From positions 1-58,817 of the forward strand of contig NZ_JAGFOU010000021.1 of NCBI RefSeq assembly GCF_017592395.1: a stretch of 58,817 nt of DNA, written 5' to 3'. The stretch comes from Actinomyces bowdenii. Its GTDB lineage: Bacteria > Actinomycetota > Actinomycetes > Actinomycetales > Actinomycetaceae. Made by a program: the position numbers and the translations under genes. Below the pieces are notes generated by a model that saw nothing but the letters and a program-made list of their open reading frames with translations, searched no databases and was not told where the DNA came from. Positions 43,843 through 51,722 of the stretch are shown piece by piece; positions within the stretch are counted from its first letter, which is position 1, and every line of letters starts with the position of its first letter.

Positions 43843-44307
43843 ATGACCGATTCCCCCGGCGCCCGGCCCCGCTCCCTGTCTGCTCGACTGGTGGCCATCG
43901 TCAAGGAGTTCATGCAGTTCGGAGCGGTGGGCGCGGCGGCCTTCGTCATCGACATCGGCCTGTTCAACCTGCTCCAGCACGGCCCCACGGGCATCCTCGC
44001 GGGCCACCCCAACACCGCCAATGCGGTGGCGGCGGTCACCGCCACCTTCTTCTCCTGGGTGGCCAACCGGACGTGGACCTACCGCGGCCGCACCCGGGAG
44101 AGCACGGCCCGGGAGGCCTTCCTCTTCGCCTTCGCCAACCTCGGGGGCATCCTCATCACCCAGTTCTGCCTGCTGTTCACCCACCACATCCTGGGGATGG
44201 CCTCGCCCCTGGCGGACAACTTCGCCGCCTATGTCGTGGGATTCGGCCTGGGCACCGCCTTCCGCTTCCTGTTCTACCACTACGTCGTCTTCACCGGTCA
44301 CCGCTGA
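43843..44307 (+). CDS. GtrA family membrane protein
   Basis: 154 residues with four hydrophobic helices. Typical GtrA signatures: EFMQFGAVGAAAFVIDIGLFNLL at the start of the domain, NAVAAVTATFFSWVANRTWTYRG (the N-R-x-W-T-[FY] motif) and FRFLFYHYVVFTGHR at the end. GtrA proteins help move polyprenyl-phosphate-linked sugars across the membrane for GT-C transferases, which fits the preceding PIG-V-like gene and the GT2/DUF2304 pair. Cytosolic N-terminal tail of 15 residues is basic and serine-rich. Confidence 0.9.
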   Translation: MTDSPGARPRSLSARLVAIVKEFMQFGAVGAAAFVIDIGLFNLLQHGPTGILAGHPNTANAVAAVTATFFSWVANRTWTYRGRTRESTAREAFLFAFANLGGILITQFCLLFTHHILGMASPLADNFAAYVVGFGLGTAFRFLFYHYVVFTGHR

Positions 44308-44410
44308 CCCGCAGCCGGGCGCCCTGCGGCCCACGCGGGCCGGGGCCGGTGGTGCCCGATCCCACATGCTCAGAGCACAGCTCTCGCCGCACGGCTCCGA
44401 CCCTGCCCCT

Positions 44411-44416
44411 TAGCCT
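44411..44416 (+). promoter_or_regulatory. Leaderless –10 box (TAGCCT) for the uORF–DUF368 transcript
   Basis: TAGCCT with 6 nt to a GTG at 44423 that opens a 26-codon frame. Confidence 0.5.
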
Positions 44417-44422
44417 AGCCGC

Positions 44423-44503
44423 GTGACCGCCCTACCGACTGCGCCGGCCCCTGCCCTCCCAGCCGCCCCGTCCGCATCCCTGGTGAAGGAGCCCCGGCCA
44501 TGA
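44423..44503 (+). CDS. 26-codon upstream ORF coupled to DUF368
   Basis: A GTG-initiated frame of 26 codons, Pro/Ala-rich (VTALPTAPAPALPAAPSAS...), whose TGA overlaps the ATG of DUF368 (ATGA at 44500-44503). A leaderless –10 lies 6 nt before its GTG. It probably couples translation of DUF368 rather than giving a functional peptide. The AAGGAG for DUF368 is inside its last codons. Confidence 0.45.
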   Translation: MTALPTAPAPALPAAPSASLVKEPRP

Positions 44504-45486
44504 GCGCCCGCACGACCGAGACCGCCCCCCGACGACGCACCTCCATCCCCGGCAATCTCCTGCGCGGGGGCCTCATCGGCCTGGCCGAGACCGTCCCCGG
44601 GGTCTCAGGCGGGACGGTGGCCCTGGTGGTGGGGATCTACGATGAGCTCATCGGATCGGCCTCCCACCTGGTCTCCGCCCTCAAGGCCCTGATCACCGGC
44701 CCCGACCGGCTGGCCGCGGCCAAGGCCCACCTGGCCGCGATCCACTGGAGCCTGCTCATCCCCGTGGCCATCGGCATGCCGGCCGTCGTGCTCTCGGTGG
44801 CCGGGCCCATGGCCGACGCCGTCGAGCACTACCCGGTGCAGATGCGGGGCCTGTTCTTCGGCATGGTGCTGGCCTCGGTGAGCGTGCCGGTGCGCATGGT
44901 GCGCAACTCGCTCAACAGCAGGCCGCTGGCCCCCGGGCCGCGCCCGCGGTGGCTGGCCGCCCGGCTGCTGGGCACGGGCGCGGCGGCCGCCGCGATCACG
45001 TGGCTGCTCGTCTCGCGCCAGCCCTCCCACATCGAGCCCCACCCCCTGGTCATCGTCCCCGCCGCGGCCATCGCCGTGGCCGCCCTGGTGCTGCCGGGGC
45101 TGTCCGGATCCTTCCTGCTGCTGACCTTCGGCCTGTACGCCCCCACGCTTCGGGCCGTGGATGAGCGCGACATGGGCTACCTGGGGCTGTTCATGCTGGG
45201 CGCCATGCTGGGCCTGGCCCTGGTGGTCAAGTCGCTCCAGTGGCTGCTGGCCCACCACCAGGTGATGACCCTGTGCGCCCTCATCGGACTCATGGTGGGA
45301 GGGCTCAGGGCGCTGTGGCCATGGCAGGACGAGATGAACCGCGCGCTGCCCCCGGGCCAGCCGCTGGGCACCGTGCTGGCCCTGGGCCTGCTGGGCTTCG
45401 CACTGGTGACCGCGATGATCGTGGTGGACCTGGCTGTCGCCCGGCGCTCAGCGGCCCCCCGGCAGCTCCCCGAGACGGGCGCCTGA
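44500..45486 (+). CDS. DUF368 membrane protein (undecaprenyl-phosphate translocase family, PopT-like)
   Basis: 328 residues, about eight or nine helices. The family signature GNLLRGGLIGLAETVPGVSGGTVALVVGIYDELI is at the N-terminus and is repeated in inverted-repeat manner by ALVLPGLSGSFLLLTFGLY near residue 200, the pseudo-symmetric re-entrant motifs. DUF368 proteins return undecaprenyl phosphate to the inner face after polymer assembly. This placement among polymer-assembly genes fits such a carrier-recycling role. AAGGAG 8-13 nt upstream of the ATG; translation is also coupled to an upstream 26-codon ORF. Confidence 0.88.
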   Translation: MSARTTETAPRRRTSIPGNLLRGGLIGLAETVPGVSGGTVALVVGIYDELIGSASHLVSALKALITGPDRLAAAKAHLAAIHWSLLIPVAIGMPAVVLSVAGPMADAVEHYPVQMRGLFFGMVLASVSVPVRMVRNSLNSRPLAPGPRPRWLAARLLGTGAAAAAITWLLVSRQPSHIEPHPLVIVPAAAIAVAALVLPGLSGSFLLLTFGLYAPTLRAVDERDMGYLGLFMLGAMLGLALVVKSLQWLLAHHQVMTLCALIGLMVGGLRALWPWQDEMNRALPPGQPLGTVLALGLLGFALVTAMIVVDLAVARRSAAPRQLPETGA

Positions 45487-45564
45487 GCCCGCTGCCCCTC
45501 CGCCGGGACCCGCGCCCGCTCCTTGTAGCCACGCCGCTCCGCCGGGGCCGCGGGGCCGGCGCCG

Positions 45565-46644
45565 TCAGAAGCGGCGTCGCCGCCCCACCGAGACCAAGGC
45601 GCCCTGGGGCAGGACATTGTTGGGGTCCAGGGACTTGGGCACGGCATTGAGCAGGATGGAGAAGACCGCCGGGCGCCGCTGGGACAGCTCGATGCGGCCG
45701 CCGTCGGCCTCCACGAGGTCCTTGGCCAGGGCCAGGCCCACCCCCGTGGAGCCGTGGCCCGAGACGTGGCGGTCGAAGATGTAGGGGGCGAGCTCGTCCC
45801 CCACGCCCGGCCCCTCGTCGGCCACGTCGATGAATACGCCGTGCCCGCCGTTGGCACCGCGCACGCTCACGGTGGTGGCGCCCCCGCCGTAGCGCAGGGA
45901 GTTCTCGATGACGGTGGCCAGCACCTGAGCCAGGGAGCCGGGGGTGGCCAGGACCGGGTGGCCCACCTCGTCGCTGAAGGTGATCGTGCGCCCCTCCTGC
46001 TGGTAGGCGGGCTCCCACTCCTCGCGCTGCTGGGCGAAGACGTCGGCCAGGTGCAGCGCCTCGGTGGTGCCCCCGCCGGTGCGCCGGGAGATCTTGAGCA
46101 GGTCCTCCACGACGCCGGTGAGCCGCTCGACCTGCTCCAGGCAGGCGTGGGCCTCGGCGCGCACCTCCTCCTGGTCGGACAGCAGCTCGATCTCCTCCAG
46201 GCGCAGGCTCAGGGAGGTCAGGGGCGTGCGCAGCTGGTGGGAGGCGTCGGAGGCGAACTGGCGCTCGGCGGCCAGGCGCCCCGCGACGCGCTCGGCGGAG
46301 CGGACCAGCTCGGCCTGCACCAGGTCGATCTCCTCGATGCCCGAGGAGCGCAGGCGGGGGCGCACCTGCCCGCTGCCCAGCTGCTCGGCCTCGGCGGCCA
46401 GGTAGATGAGGGGGGCGGACAGGCGCCGGGCCGCCTTGGACGCCACCACGGAGGCGGCGGCCAGGGCCACGACGGTGAGGATCACGATGGTGGCCACGAC
46501 CGTGAGGATGGCGCTGACCTGATCACCGCGGTCCGGCGTCGTGCGCAGGACCAGGATGATCCACCCCCCGCCCAGGGGCACCCCCAGCAGGACGACGGCC
46601 ACGGCGACGGCGGACATCGAGGTCACCATGGTTCGACGGCGCAT
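45565..46644 (-). CDS. Sensor histidine kinase (HisKA type)
   Basis: 359 residues. Two helices (about 8-30 and 43-66) with only about 15 residues outside, so there is no real periplasmic sensor; then HAMP-like linker (70-125), dimerisation domain with the H-box FASDASHQLRTPLTSL (H about 137) and an ATPase domain with N-box VIENSLRYGGG, G1 DEGPGVG and G2 GSTGVGLALAKDL. It should phosphorylate the OmpR-type regulator encoded 163 bp upstream on the same strand. GAAGAGG lies about 6-12 nt before ATG. An intramembrane or partner-sensing kinase is likely given the tiny loop. Confidence 0.92.
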   Translation of the reverse strand: MRRRTMVTSMSAVAVAVVLLGVPLGGGWIILVLRTTPDRGDQVSAILTVVATIVILTVVALAAASVVASKAARRLSAPLIYLAAEAEQLGSGQVRPRLRSSGIEEIDLVQAELVRSAERVAGRLAAERQFASDASHQLRTPLTSLSLRLEEIELLSDQEEVRAEAHACLEQVERLTGVVEDLLKISRRTGGGTTEALHLADVFAQQREEWEPAYQQEGRTITFSDEVGHPVLATPGSLAQVLATVIENSLRYGGGATTVSVRGANGGHGVFIDVADEGPGVGDELAPYIFDRHVSGHGSTGVGLALAKDLVEADGGRIELSQRRPAVFSILLNAVPKSLDPNNVLPQGALVSVGRRRRF

Positions 46645-46676
46645 CTGCTACCTCTTCTCAACAGGTCGGGCGAGCG

Positions 46677-46708
46677 GCGCCCCGGCCCACGAGGTGCGGC
46701 CGGGGCGC
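46677..46708 (-). terminator. Intra-operon hairpin between regulator and kinase genes
   Basis: Perfect 11-bp stem (46677-46687 / 46698-46708; GCGCCCCGGCC) with 10-nt loop in the 163-bp gap. It may lower kinase expression relative to the regulator, or stabilise the regulator mRNA; no U-run is present. Confidence 0.5.
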
Positions 46709-46807
46709 ATGGTGCGGTGGTGTGCGGTGGCCCTGGTGCGGGCCGCGGTGGGCGGTGCCGACGGCGGTGGGCCGCCGCGGGGCCGCCCGGGCCCTCCTGC
46801 CCCGGGC

Positions 46808-47479
46808 TCAGCCCTCGGCCAGGCGGTAGCCGTCGGCCTCGGCGAGCAGCAGGCCGGGGGCCTCCTCGTCGTCGCCGAGCTTGCGCCGCAGCCAGGTGGC
46901 GTGCATCTCCAGGGTCTGGGGGCTGCCGGTGGGGTCCTCCCCCCACACCTCCTTGAGGATGTCGTCGCTGTGGACCACGGCCCCGCCTCCGCGCACGAGC
47001 ACGCGCAGCAGCTCGAACTCGCGGATGGTCAGCTGGAGCTCGCGGGTGCCCACGAAGGCGCGGTGGGCGGCGACGTCGACGCGGACCTGCCCCAGGGCCA
47101 GCTCGTCCTCGGTGGCCTCGCCGGAGGCGCGCCGCACCTGGGCGCGCACCCGGGCCAGCAGCTCGGCCAGGCGGAAGGGCTTGGTCACGTAGTCGTCCGC
47201 GCCGGCGTCCAGCCCGACGACGAGGTCGGTGTCGTCGCTGCGGGCGGTGAGCATGAGGATCGGGATGGTCAGGCCCTGGGCGCGCACCTCGCGGGCGACG
47301 TCCAGGCCGTCGATGTCGGGCAGTCCGAGGTCGAGCACGATGATGTCCGCGCTCCCGACCTCCTCCAGGGCGCCCTTGCCGGTGCCGTGGGTCAGGACCG
47401 CGTAGCCCTCCCGGCCGAAGGCTCGGGCGAGCGGCTCAGAGATAGCAGGGTCGTCTTCAACGAGCAGAACAGTGGTCAC
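46808..47479 (-). CDS. OmpR/PhoB-type response regulator
   Basis: 223 residues from GTG 47479. Receiver domain: TVLLVEDDPAI with acidic pocket ED D, phosphorylation Asp in IIVLDLGLPDIDG, T in LTARSD and K in YVTKPF. C-terminal winged helix with the DNA-binding LTIREFELLRVLVRGGG, HATWLRRKLG and ADGYRLAEG. It pairs with the kinase downstream. The start is fixed by TACGAT 7 nt upstream; the 21-codon extension to 47542 has no supporting signal. Target genes cannot be read from the sequence. Confidence 0.94.
   Translation of the reverse strand: MTTVLLVEDDPAISEPLARAFGREGYAVLTHGTGKGALEEVGSADIIVLDLGLPDIDGLDVAREVRAQGLTIPILMLTARSDDTDLVVGLDAGADDYVTKPFRLAELLARVRAQVRRASGEATEDELALGQVRVDVAAHRAFVGTRELQLTIREFELLRVLVRGGGAVVHSDDILKEVWGEDPTGSPQTLEMHATWLRRKLGDDEEAPGLLLAEADGYRLAEG
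47087..47092. other. No separate element; part of the response regulator coding region
   Basis: Entry kept only to record that the long + strand open frames over the regulator and cyclase genes have reversed codon bias and are treated as shadows. Confidence 0.1.
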
Positions 47480-47486
47480 ACCGGTG

Positions 47487-47492
47487 ATCGTA
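47487..47492 (-). promoter_or_regulatory. Leaderless –10 box (TACGAT) of the response regulator gene
   Basis: TACGAT, 7 nt, then GTG 47479; identical hexamer to the galE promoter. Confidence 0.55.
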
Positions 47493-47615
47493 GGCGACGA
47501 TGGCGAGGTCCGCCATCGTCCGGCAGGCCGAGATCCGATCACCGGGGACGGGACGGCGCCGGGGTGGCCGGCACGGGCGGGGCCGCCGCGCTCGGCCGTG
47601 CGGGGAAGGCGCTGA

Positions 47616-48683
47616 TCAGGCCCGCTCCAGGGACCAGGGGACGATCTGCCCCAGCCCCTTGGCCACCACCTCGTGGCACTGGCCCACGCGGTACTTGCGG
47701 GCGGCCGGCCCGTGGATGATGGCCATGGCGGTGCTCTCGTCCATGCGGATGCCTCCCGGGTCGGCGGCGTCGACCAGGCGGGAGGCGAGGTTGACGGTGG
47801 GGCCGAAGACGTCCCCGGATCGGGAGACCACGCGCCCGTGCACCAGGGAGGCCCGCACCCGGATCGCGTCGGGCCCCCTCTGGAGCTCCTCGACCAGGGA
47901 GGTGACGACGTCGGCGGCGGTGGGCAGGTCGTCGGCGATGTACATGACGGCGTCGCCGATGGTCTTGACCACGCGCGCGCCCCGGGAGGTGACGACGTCG
48001 CGGGCCGTGGTCTCGAAGTCCTCCAGCAGGAGGGTCAGGGCGCGCTTGCTCATGCCCTGGGCGCGCTGGGTGAAGGAGACGATGTCGACGAATCCGAGGG
48101 AGCGGGTCAGGGGGTAGAGGTCGGGGCCGGTCTCCTCGCGGTCGCGGCTGGCGACCTCGGCGTCGGTGCGGCTGAGCAGGGAGGCCAGATGTCGGCGCCA
48201 GACGTAGGCGAGCTGCTTGGACAGGGTGTCGACCATGTCGCCGACCTCGCTGAGGGCCTCCAGGCGCGCCTGGGTGTCATCCAGGCCGCGGCGCTGGATG
48301 AGGTCGCCCACGAGGGTCTCGAACTGCCACAGCACGAGGCGGTCCATGGTGTAGGACTGGGCGCGCAGGAGCTCCAGAGCCCCGGCCACCTCCATGCCCT
48401 GGCTGCCGTCCTGGCCCATGAGGGACAGGGTGTTGCGCAGTGCTGCGGCGTCGCTACCGGTGAAGCGGACCTCCTCGGGGGAGACGTCGGCGAAGCCCAT
48501 GGCCCGCCAGAACCGCTTGGCCATCTCCAGGTCGGTGCCCGCCTGCTCGGCCATCTGCTCCAGGGTCAGGCTGGGATCCTCCCCCAGGAGCAGGCGCTGG
48601 TGGCCTGCCAGCGCGGCCCATCCCCCGACCGCCGCCTGCCTACTACTCTCGCCCCCCTCGGGGCTCTCCTTCACTGCCATCAC
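47616..48683 (-). CDS. Class III adenylate/guanylate cyclase, Rv1264-like
   Basis: 355 residues from GTG 48683. The C-terminal catalytic domain has both metal aspartates (FVDIVSFTQ and GDAVMY), the substrate lysine in VVKTIGD and the transition-state N/R in VNLASRL, so it should be active as an adenylate cyclase. The N-terminal 175 residues are helical (EQMAEQAGTDLEMAKRFWRAMGF) and match the autoinhibitory, pH-responsive regulatory domain of the mycobacterial Rv1264 type. It is cytoplasmic, without membrane helices. The leaderless –10 TACTCT is 6 nt before the GTG. birA and maf follow in a conserved neighbourhood. Confidence 0.9.
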   Translation of the reverse strand: MMAVKESPEGGESSRQAAVGGWAALAGHQRLLLGEDPSLTLEQMAEQAGTDLEMAKRFWRAMGFADVSPEEVRFTGSDAAALRNTLSLMGQDGSQGMEVAGALELLRAQSYTMDRLVLWQFETLVGDLIQRRGLDDTQARLEALSEVGDMVDTLSKQLAYVWRRHLASLLSRTDAEVASRDREETGPDLYPLTRSLGFVDIVSFTQRAQGMSKRALTLLLEDFETTARDVVTSRGARVVKTIGDAVMYIADDLPTAADVVTSLVEELQRGPDAIRVRASLVHGRVVSRSGDVFGPTVNLASRLVDAADPGGIRMDESTAMAIIHGPAARKYRVGQCHEVVAKGLGQIVPWSLERA

Positions 48684-48689
48684 CGCGCT

Positions 48690-48695
48690 AGAGTA
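48690..48695 (-). promoter_or_regulatory. Leaderless –10 box (TACTCT) of the cyclase gene
   Basis: TACTCT, 6 nt, then GTG 48683 directly followed by ATG; the box argues for the GTG as first codon. Confidence 0.55.
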
Positions 48696-48748
48696 GCGCA
48701 GGTCACACGCGAACGCTCGTTGGGCTTTCACTCCGTGAAACGCGGAGC

Positions 48749-49648
48749 TCAGGAATGAGCGCGCACGAGCCTGACATCCCCCGCTTGGAGGACGACCGTC
48801 CCACTCCCGGTGCGCAGGACCAGGCCCGGGGCGAGGTCGATGGCCAGGCCCTCCACCGAGCCGCTGGGGGCCTGGACGCTGACGTGCTGGCCCAGGGTGG
48901 TGCAGGCCTCGCGCAGCTGGTGGGCGAGCCCACCGCCGGCGGCCTGCGGGTCACCGCCGGCCTCCTCCCACTGCGCCAGGCGCCGGCGCAGCTGGGCGCC
49001 GATCTCCTCGCGCGCCTCCTCCGGGCTCGCCGCCACGCCCAGCGTGCGCAGCGATGCGGCCCAGGGCACGGGGAGCTGCTCGACGCCCTGGCGGACATTG
49101 ACCCCGATGCCCAGGACGACGGCGGGCGCCTGGTCGCGAGTGGAGGGCAGGCCCTCGGGCAGGGGCAGGCCCGGCAGGGGCACCAGCTCGGCCAGGACTC
49201 CGGCGAGCTTGCGGCTGGTGCCCCAGCCCTCGACCTCGGGGGGCGCGGGGGCCCGCTCGCCCCCCGGGGCGGGCAGGGCGACGACGTCGTTGGGCCACTT
49301 GGTGCTCAACCGCCACCGCAGGGGGTCCACGCGGGGGGCCAGGGCGTCGCGGACGGCCAGCCCCGCCAGGAGCGGCAGCCAGGCCAAGGCCTCGACGGGC
49401 ACGAGCGGGCGCAGCACGACCGAGACGGTCAGCGCCCCGGTGGCGGGGGTGGTCCAGGCCCTGCCCGATCGGCCGCGCCCGGCGCTCTGCCCCAGCGCGT
49501 GCAGGGCCGAGAAGTGCGGCCAGTGCCCGGCCCCGGCTCCGGTGAGCTCGGCGCGCAGGTCGTCCTGGGTGGAGCCGGTCATGGGCACGACCCGCAGCGG
49601 GGAGAAGGCGCTGGTGTCACTGCCCGCAGTGGAGGTGGCGCAGGTCAT
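48749..49648 (-). CDS. birA: Biotin–[acetyl-CoA-carboxylase] ligase
   Basis: 299 residues without an N-terminal DNA-binding domain, so a single-function ligase that loads biotin onto acyl-CoA carboxylase. The biotinyl-AMP loop is GQSAGRGRSGRAW (about 52-64), followed by the KWPNDV motif and GKLAGVLAE-type SRKLAGVL; GIGVNVRQG completes the site. The C-terminal SH3-like domain is present (EGLAIDLAPGLVLRTGSG). A TAGGCT –10 is 6 nt before the ATG. It is divergent from maf with 102 bp between the starts. Confidence 0.93.
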   Translation of the reverse strand: MTCATSTAGSDTSAFSPLRVVPMTGSTQDDLRAELTGAGAGHWPHFSALHALGQSAGRGRSGRAWTTPATGALTVSVVLRPLVPVEALAWLPLLAGLAVRDALAPRVDPLRWRLSTKWPNDVVALPAPGGERAPAPPEVEGWGTSRKLAGVLAELVPLPGLPLPEGLPSTRDQAPAVVLGIGVNVRQGVEQLPVPWAASLRTLGVAASPEEAREEIGAQLRRRLAQWEEAGGDPQAAGGGLAHQLREACTTLGQHVSVQAPSGSVEGLAIDLAPGLVLRTGSGTVVLQAGDVRLVRAHS

Positions 49649-49654
49649 GATCCG

Positions 49655-49660
49655 AGCCTA
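49655..49660 (-). promoter_or_regulatory. Leaderless –10 box (TAGGCT) of birA
   Basis: TAGGCT, 6 nt, then ATG 49648. Confidence 0.6.
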
Positions 49661-49737
49661 CCGCTGGTGGAGGGCGAACGGGGCCGCGGCCGACGGATCC
49701 GGGCGGGGCCTGGCCGCCGGGCTGCGGCGCCGGCCGC

Positions 49738-49743
49738 TAGGGT
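49738..49743 (+). promoter_or_regulatory. Leaderless –10 box (TAGGGT) of maf
   Basis: TAGGGT, 7 nt, then GTG 49751. Confidence 0.6.
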
Positions 49744-49750
49744 GGGGTGC

Positions 49751-50395
49751 GTGATTCTCCTGGCCTCCCAGTCCTCCGGGCGCCTGGCGACGCTGCGCGC
49801 CGCCGGCATCGAGCCCCGCGTCCGCGTCTCGACGATCGATGAGGAGGCCGTGCTGGAGGCGCTCAGGCGGCGCGATCCGGGCGCGGGGCCCGCCCAGCAG
49901 GTCCAGGAGCTGGCCCGGGCCAAGGCCCTGGAGGTTGCCGGCCGCACGGGCGCTGATGAGGCCGGCATCGTCGTGGGCTGCGACTCGATGCTGGAGATCG
50001 ACGGCGTCGTGGTGGGCAAGCCCGCCTCCGCCCAGGAGGCCCGCGAGCGCTGGGCGTCCATGCGCGGGGCCAGCGGCACGCTGCACTCCGGGCACTTCCT
50101 GGTGCGCACGGCTGATGGCGCCAGCGCGCAGGGCGTGAGCTCGACGGTGGTGCGCTTCGGCGAGCCGAGCCCGCAGGAGATCGAGGCCTACATCGCCACC
50201 GGCGAGCCCCTGTGGTGCGCCGGGGCATTCACGATCGATGGCCTGGGCGGCGCCTTCATCGAGGGGGTGGAGGGCGATCCGCACGGGGTGGTGGGCATCT
50301 CCCTGCCGCTGCTGCGCCGCCTGCTGGCGCAGCTGGGGGTGACCTGGACCGACCTGTGGGGAGCGCCGTCGTCCGCTCCGGAGGCGATCGCCTGA
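49751..50395 (+). CDS. maf: Maf-family nucleoside triphosphate pyrophosphatase
   Basis: 214 residues. Hydrolyses non-canonical or modified (d)NTPs to monophosphates. LASQSSGRLATLRAAGI is the N-terminal S-x-S-x-x-R family motif; E/D residues of STIDEEAV and VVGCDSMLEIDG hold the metal; RWASMRGASGTLHSGHFLV and EPLWCAGAFTIDGLGGAFIEGVEGDPHGVVGISLP complete the fold. GTG 49751 is fixed by the leaderless –10; upstream frame overlaps birA antisense. Its neighbours birA and the cyclase are a conserved actinobacterial group. Confidence 0.93.
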   Translation: MILLASQSSGRLATLRAAGIEPRVRVSTIDEEAVLEALRRRDPGAGPAQQVQELARAKALEVAGRTGADEAGIVVGCDSMLEIDGVVVGKPASAQEARERWASMRGASGTLHSGHFLVRTADGASAQGVSSTVVRFGEPSPQEIEAYIATGEPLWCAGAFTIDGLGGAFIEGVEGDPHGVVGISLPLLRRLLAQLGVTWTDLWGAPSSAPEAIA

Positions 50396-50457
50396 GGACG
50401 CGGGCCCCGAGCCGGGGCGGTGCTCGGCCCGGGCTGTGGCGCGGGCCCGGTGGAGGC

Positions 50458-51204
50458 TCAGGCGGCCTGGGTGCCGGGCGCCTCGGAGATGACCTTCATG
50501 AGCTGGGAGAGCAGGCCGAGCTGATCGCGGCTGAGCCGGTCGAGCACGTGGCGGCGCACGCCGTCGAGGTGGACGGGTGCGGCCTGCCGCAGGAAGGCCA
50601 GGCCGGCCTCGGTCAGCTCGCAGTTGACGCCGCGCTTGTCGGAGGCGCAGGAGACCCGCACCACGTAGCCCTCCTTCTCCAGGCGCCCGACGGTGTGGGT
50701 GAGGCGGGAGCGGGAGTGGGAGACGTGCTCGGCGAGGGTGGACATGCGCATGGAGCGCTGGGGGGCCTCGGACAGGCGCACGAGGATCTCGTACTCGTGC
50801 ATGGAGATGCCGCAGCCGGCCTCGAGCTCGTGGTTGAGGCGCGCGGTCACGGCGGTGGAGGCGGCCAGGAAGGCCCGCCAGGAGTCCATCTCCAGCGGAT
50901 CGAGACGGCGGTGCTGAGCCGTCTCCCCGCAGGTCGGAGCCGATTCGGGGGCCTGGCCGCAGGCGGTCGGGACCTCCTGGGCGGGGGCGGGCTCCTGACC
51001 GCAGGTCCGGGCGGGCTCAGCGGGCTCCTGGCCACAAGTGGTCGGTACTTCCTGGGCGGGGGCGGGCTCCTGACCGCAGGTCTGAGCGGGCCCGGGGACC
51101 ATGCGCCCGGGCGCATGCGGCGCATCGATGGCCGCCTGCCCGCAGGCGGTGGCAACGCCACCGGGCTTGTCGATGCCGGTGACCCTCTCGTCGGCACTGC
51201 TCAC
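50458..51204 (-). CDS. MarR-family regulator with a Cys-rich tandem-repeat N-terminal tail
   Basis: 248 residues from GTG 51204, with AAAGGAG 8-14 nt upstream, so the unusual tail is very likely translated. Residues about 105-240 are a MarR winged helix (MHEYEILVRLSEAPQRSMRMSTLAEHVSHSRSRLTHTVGRLEKEGYVVR, then the D-K-R-G wing). Residues 1-100 carry six cysteines in [TA]CGQ contexts (C21, C43, C57, C68, C82, C92) inside a repeated 25-residue block CGQEPAPAQEVPT. No MarR protein normally has this; redox or metal sensing is possible. A TTATAA –10 and a GTTCA–TGAAC palindrome upstream suggest autoregulation. Confidence 0.85.
   Translation of the reverse strand: MSSADERVTGIDKPGGVATACGQAAIDAPHAPGRMVPGPAQTCGQEPAPAQEVPTTCGQEPAEPARTCGQEPAPAQEVPTACGQAPESAPTCGETAQHRRLDPLEMDSWRAFLAASTAVTARLNHELEAGCGISMHEYEILVRLSEAPQRSMRMSTLAEHVSHSRSRLTHTVGRLEKEGYVVRVSCASDKRGVNCELTEAGLAFLRQAAPVHLDGVRRHVLDRLSRDQLGLLSQLMKVISEAPGTQAA
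50929..51078 (-). repeat. 75-bp tandem repeat coding for the CGQEPAPAQEVPT blocks
   Basis: Two direct copies covering residues 43-67 and 68-92 of the MarR protein, clearly related at nucleotide level (repeated GGGCGGGGGCGGGCTCCTG on the + strand). Confidence 0.75.
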
Positions 51205-51264
51205 CGCATTGACTCCTTTCGACCACGGCTGCGCACCACAGCCACTCGCCACCATCTGCTTGTC

Positions 51265-51278
51265 GTTCAGGGTTGAAC
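51265..51278 (-). promoter_or_regulatory. Candidate MarR operator
   Basis: GTTCA-(4)-TGAAC palindrome, about 18 bp downstream of the TTATAA –10 of the marR gene, a position where repressor binding would block transcription. Confidence 0.35.
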
Positions 51279-51294
51279 AACTCACATCATCCAT

Positions 51295-51300
51295 TTATAA
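51295..51300 (-). promoter_or_regulatory. –10 box of the MarR gene
   Basis: TTATAA/TATAAA with a TG one base upstream (extended –10, TGTTATAAA), in the only strongly AT-rich stretch of the region; leader about 85 nt. Confidence 0.45.
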
Positions 51301-51340
51301 CACTTGCTAAGGCTATCGTCGCCCCCTTCGCCGCGGTCGG

Positions 51341-51375
51341 CAAGTGCCATGGGACACGGACAAGTGCCTGGGGAC
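51341..51375. repeat. 15-bp direct repeat, 20-bp period
   Basis: CAAGTGCCATGGGAC (51341) and CAAGTGCCTGGGGAC (51361), differing at two positions. Confidence 0.65.
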
Positions 51376-51722
51376 GGGCGGCGGAGGCCGCCGCCGAGCA
51401 TAGTCCCATCATGGTCGCAGCCCCCGGAACGGCGGTCATTGGAGCGCTCGTATCGACGCCATTCCGTGACCTGCGCATTTCCGCGGCGCGCATCCGCCGC
51501 CGGCGAGCAAGGCCCTGGCGACGGCCCGGCGGCGGCAAGGCCGCACCGCCGGGAGCCTTTGACTTTTCTCACTACCACCCGCGCATGACGACCCGGGCGG
51601 GAGCCCCCGGAGGACCGCGCTCCCAGCGATCACTGACCGCCGATAGCACTCCGGAACAACTCCGGTTCTCTTCACCGCAGCCTATCTGTCACCGTCGCGC
51701 TCAAGCACAGGTATCGCTCACG

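Larger units (their letters stand above)
51205..51722. other. Promoter region of the MarR gene plus non-coding DNA
   Basis: 518 bp. The left part holds the MarR promoter and palindrome (51265-51300). Further right are a 20-bp-period direct repeat (51341-51375) and about 300 bp of lower G+C DNA without supported genes, beyond the MaoC gene's 3' end at 51723. Confidence 0.5.

Noticed and set aside
47087-47092. Separate small feature inside the response regulator gene
   Set aside because: On review nothing distinct is there; the low-confidence entry in the feature list should be ignored.
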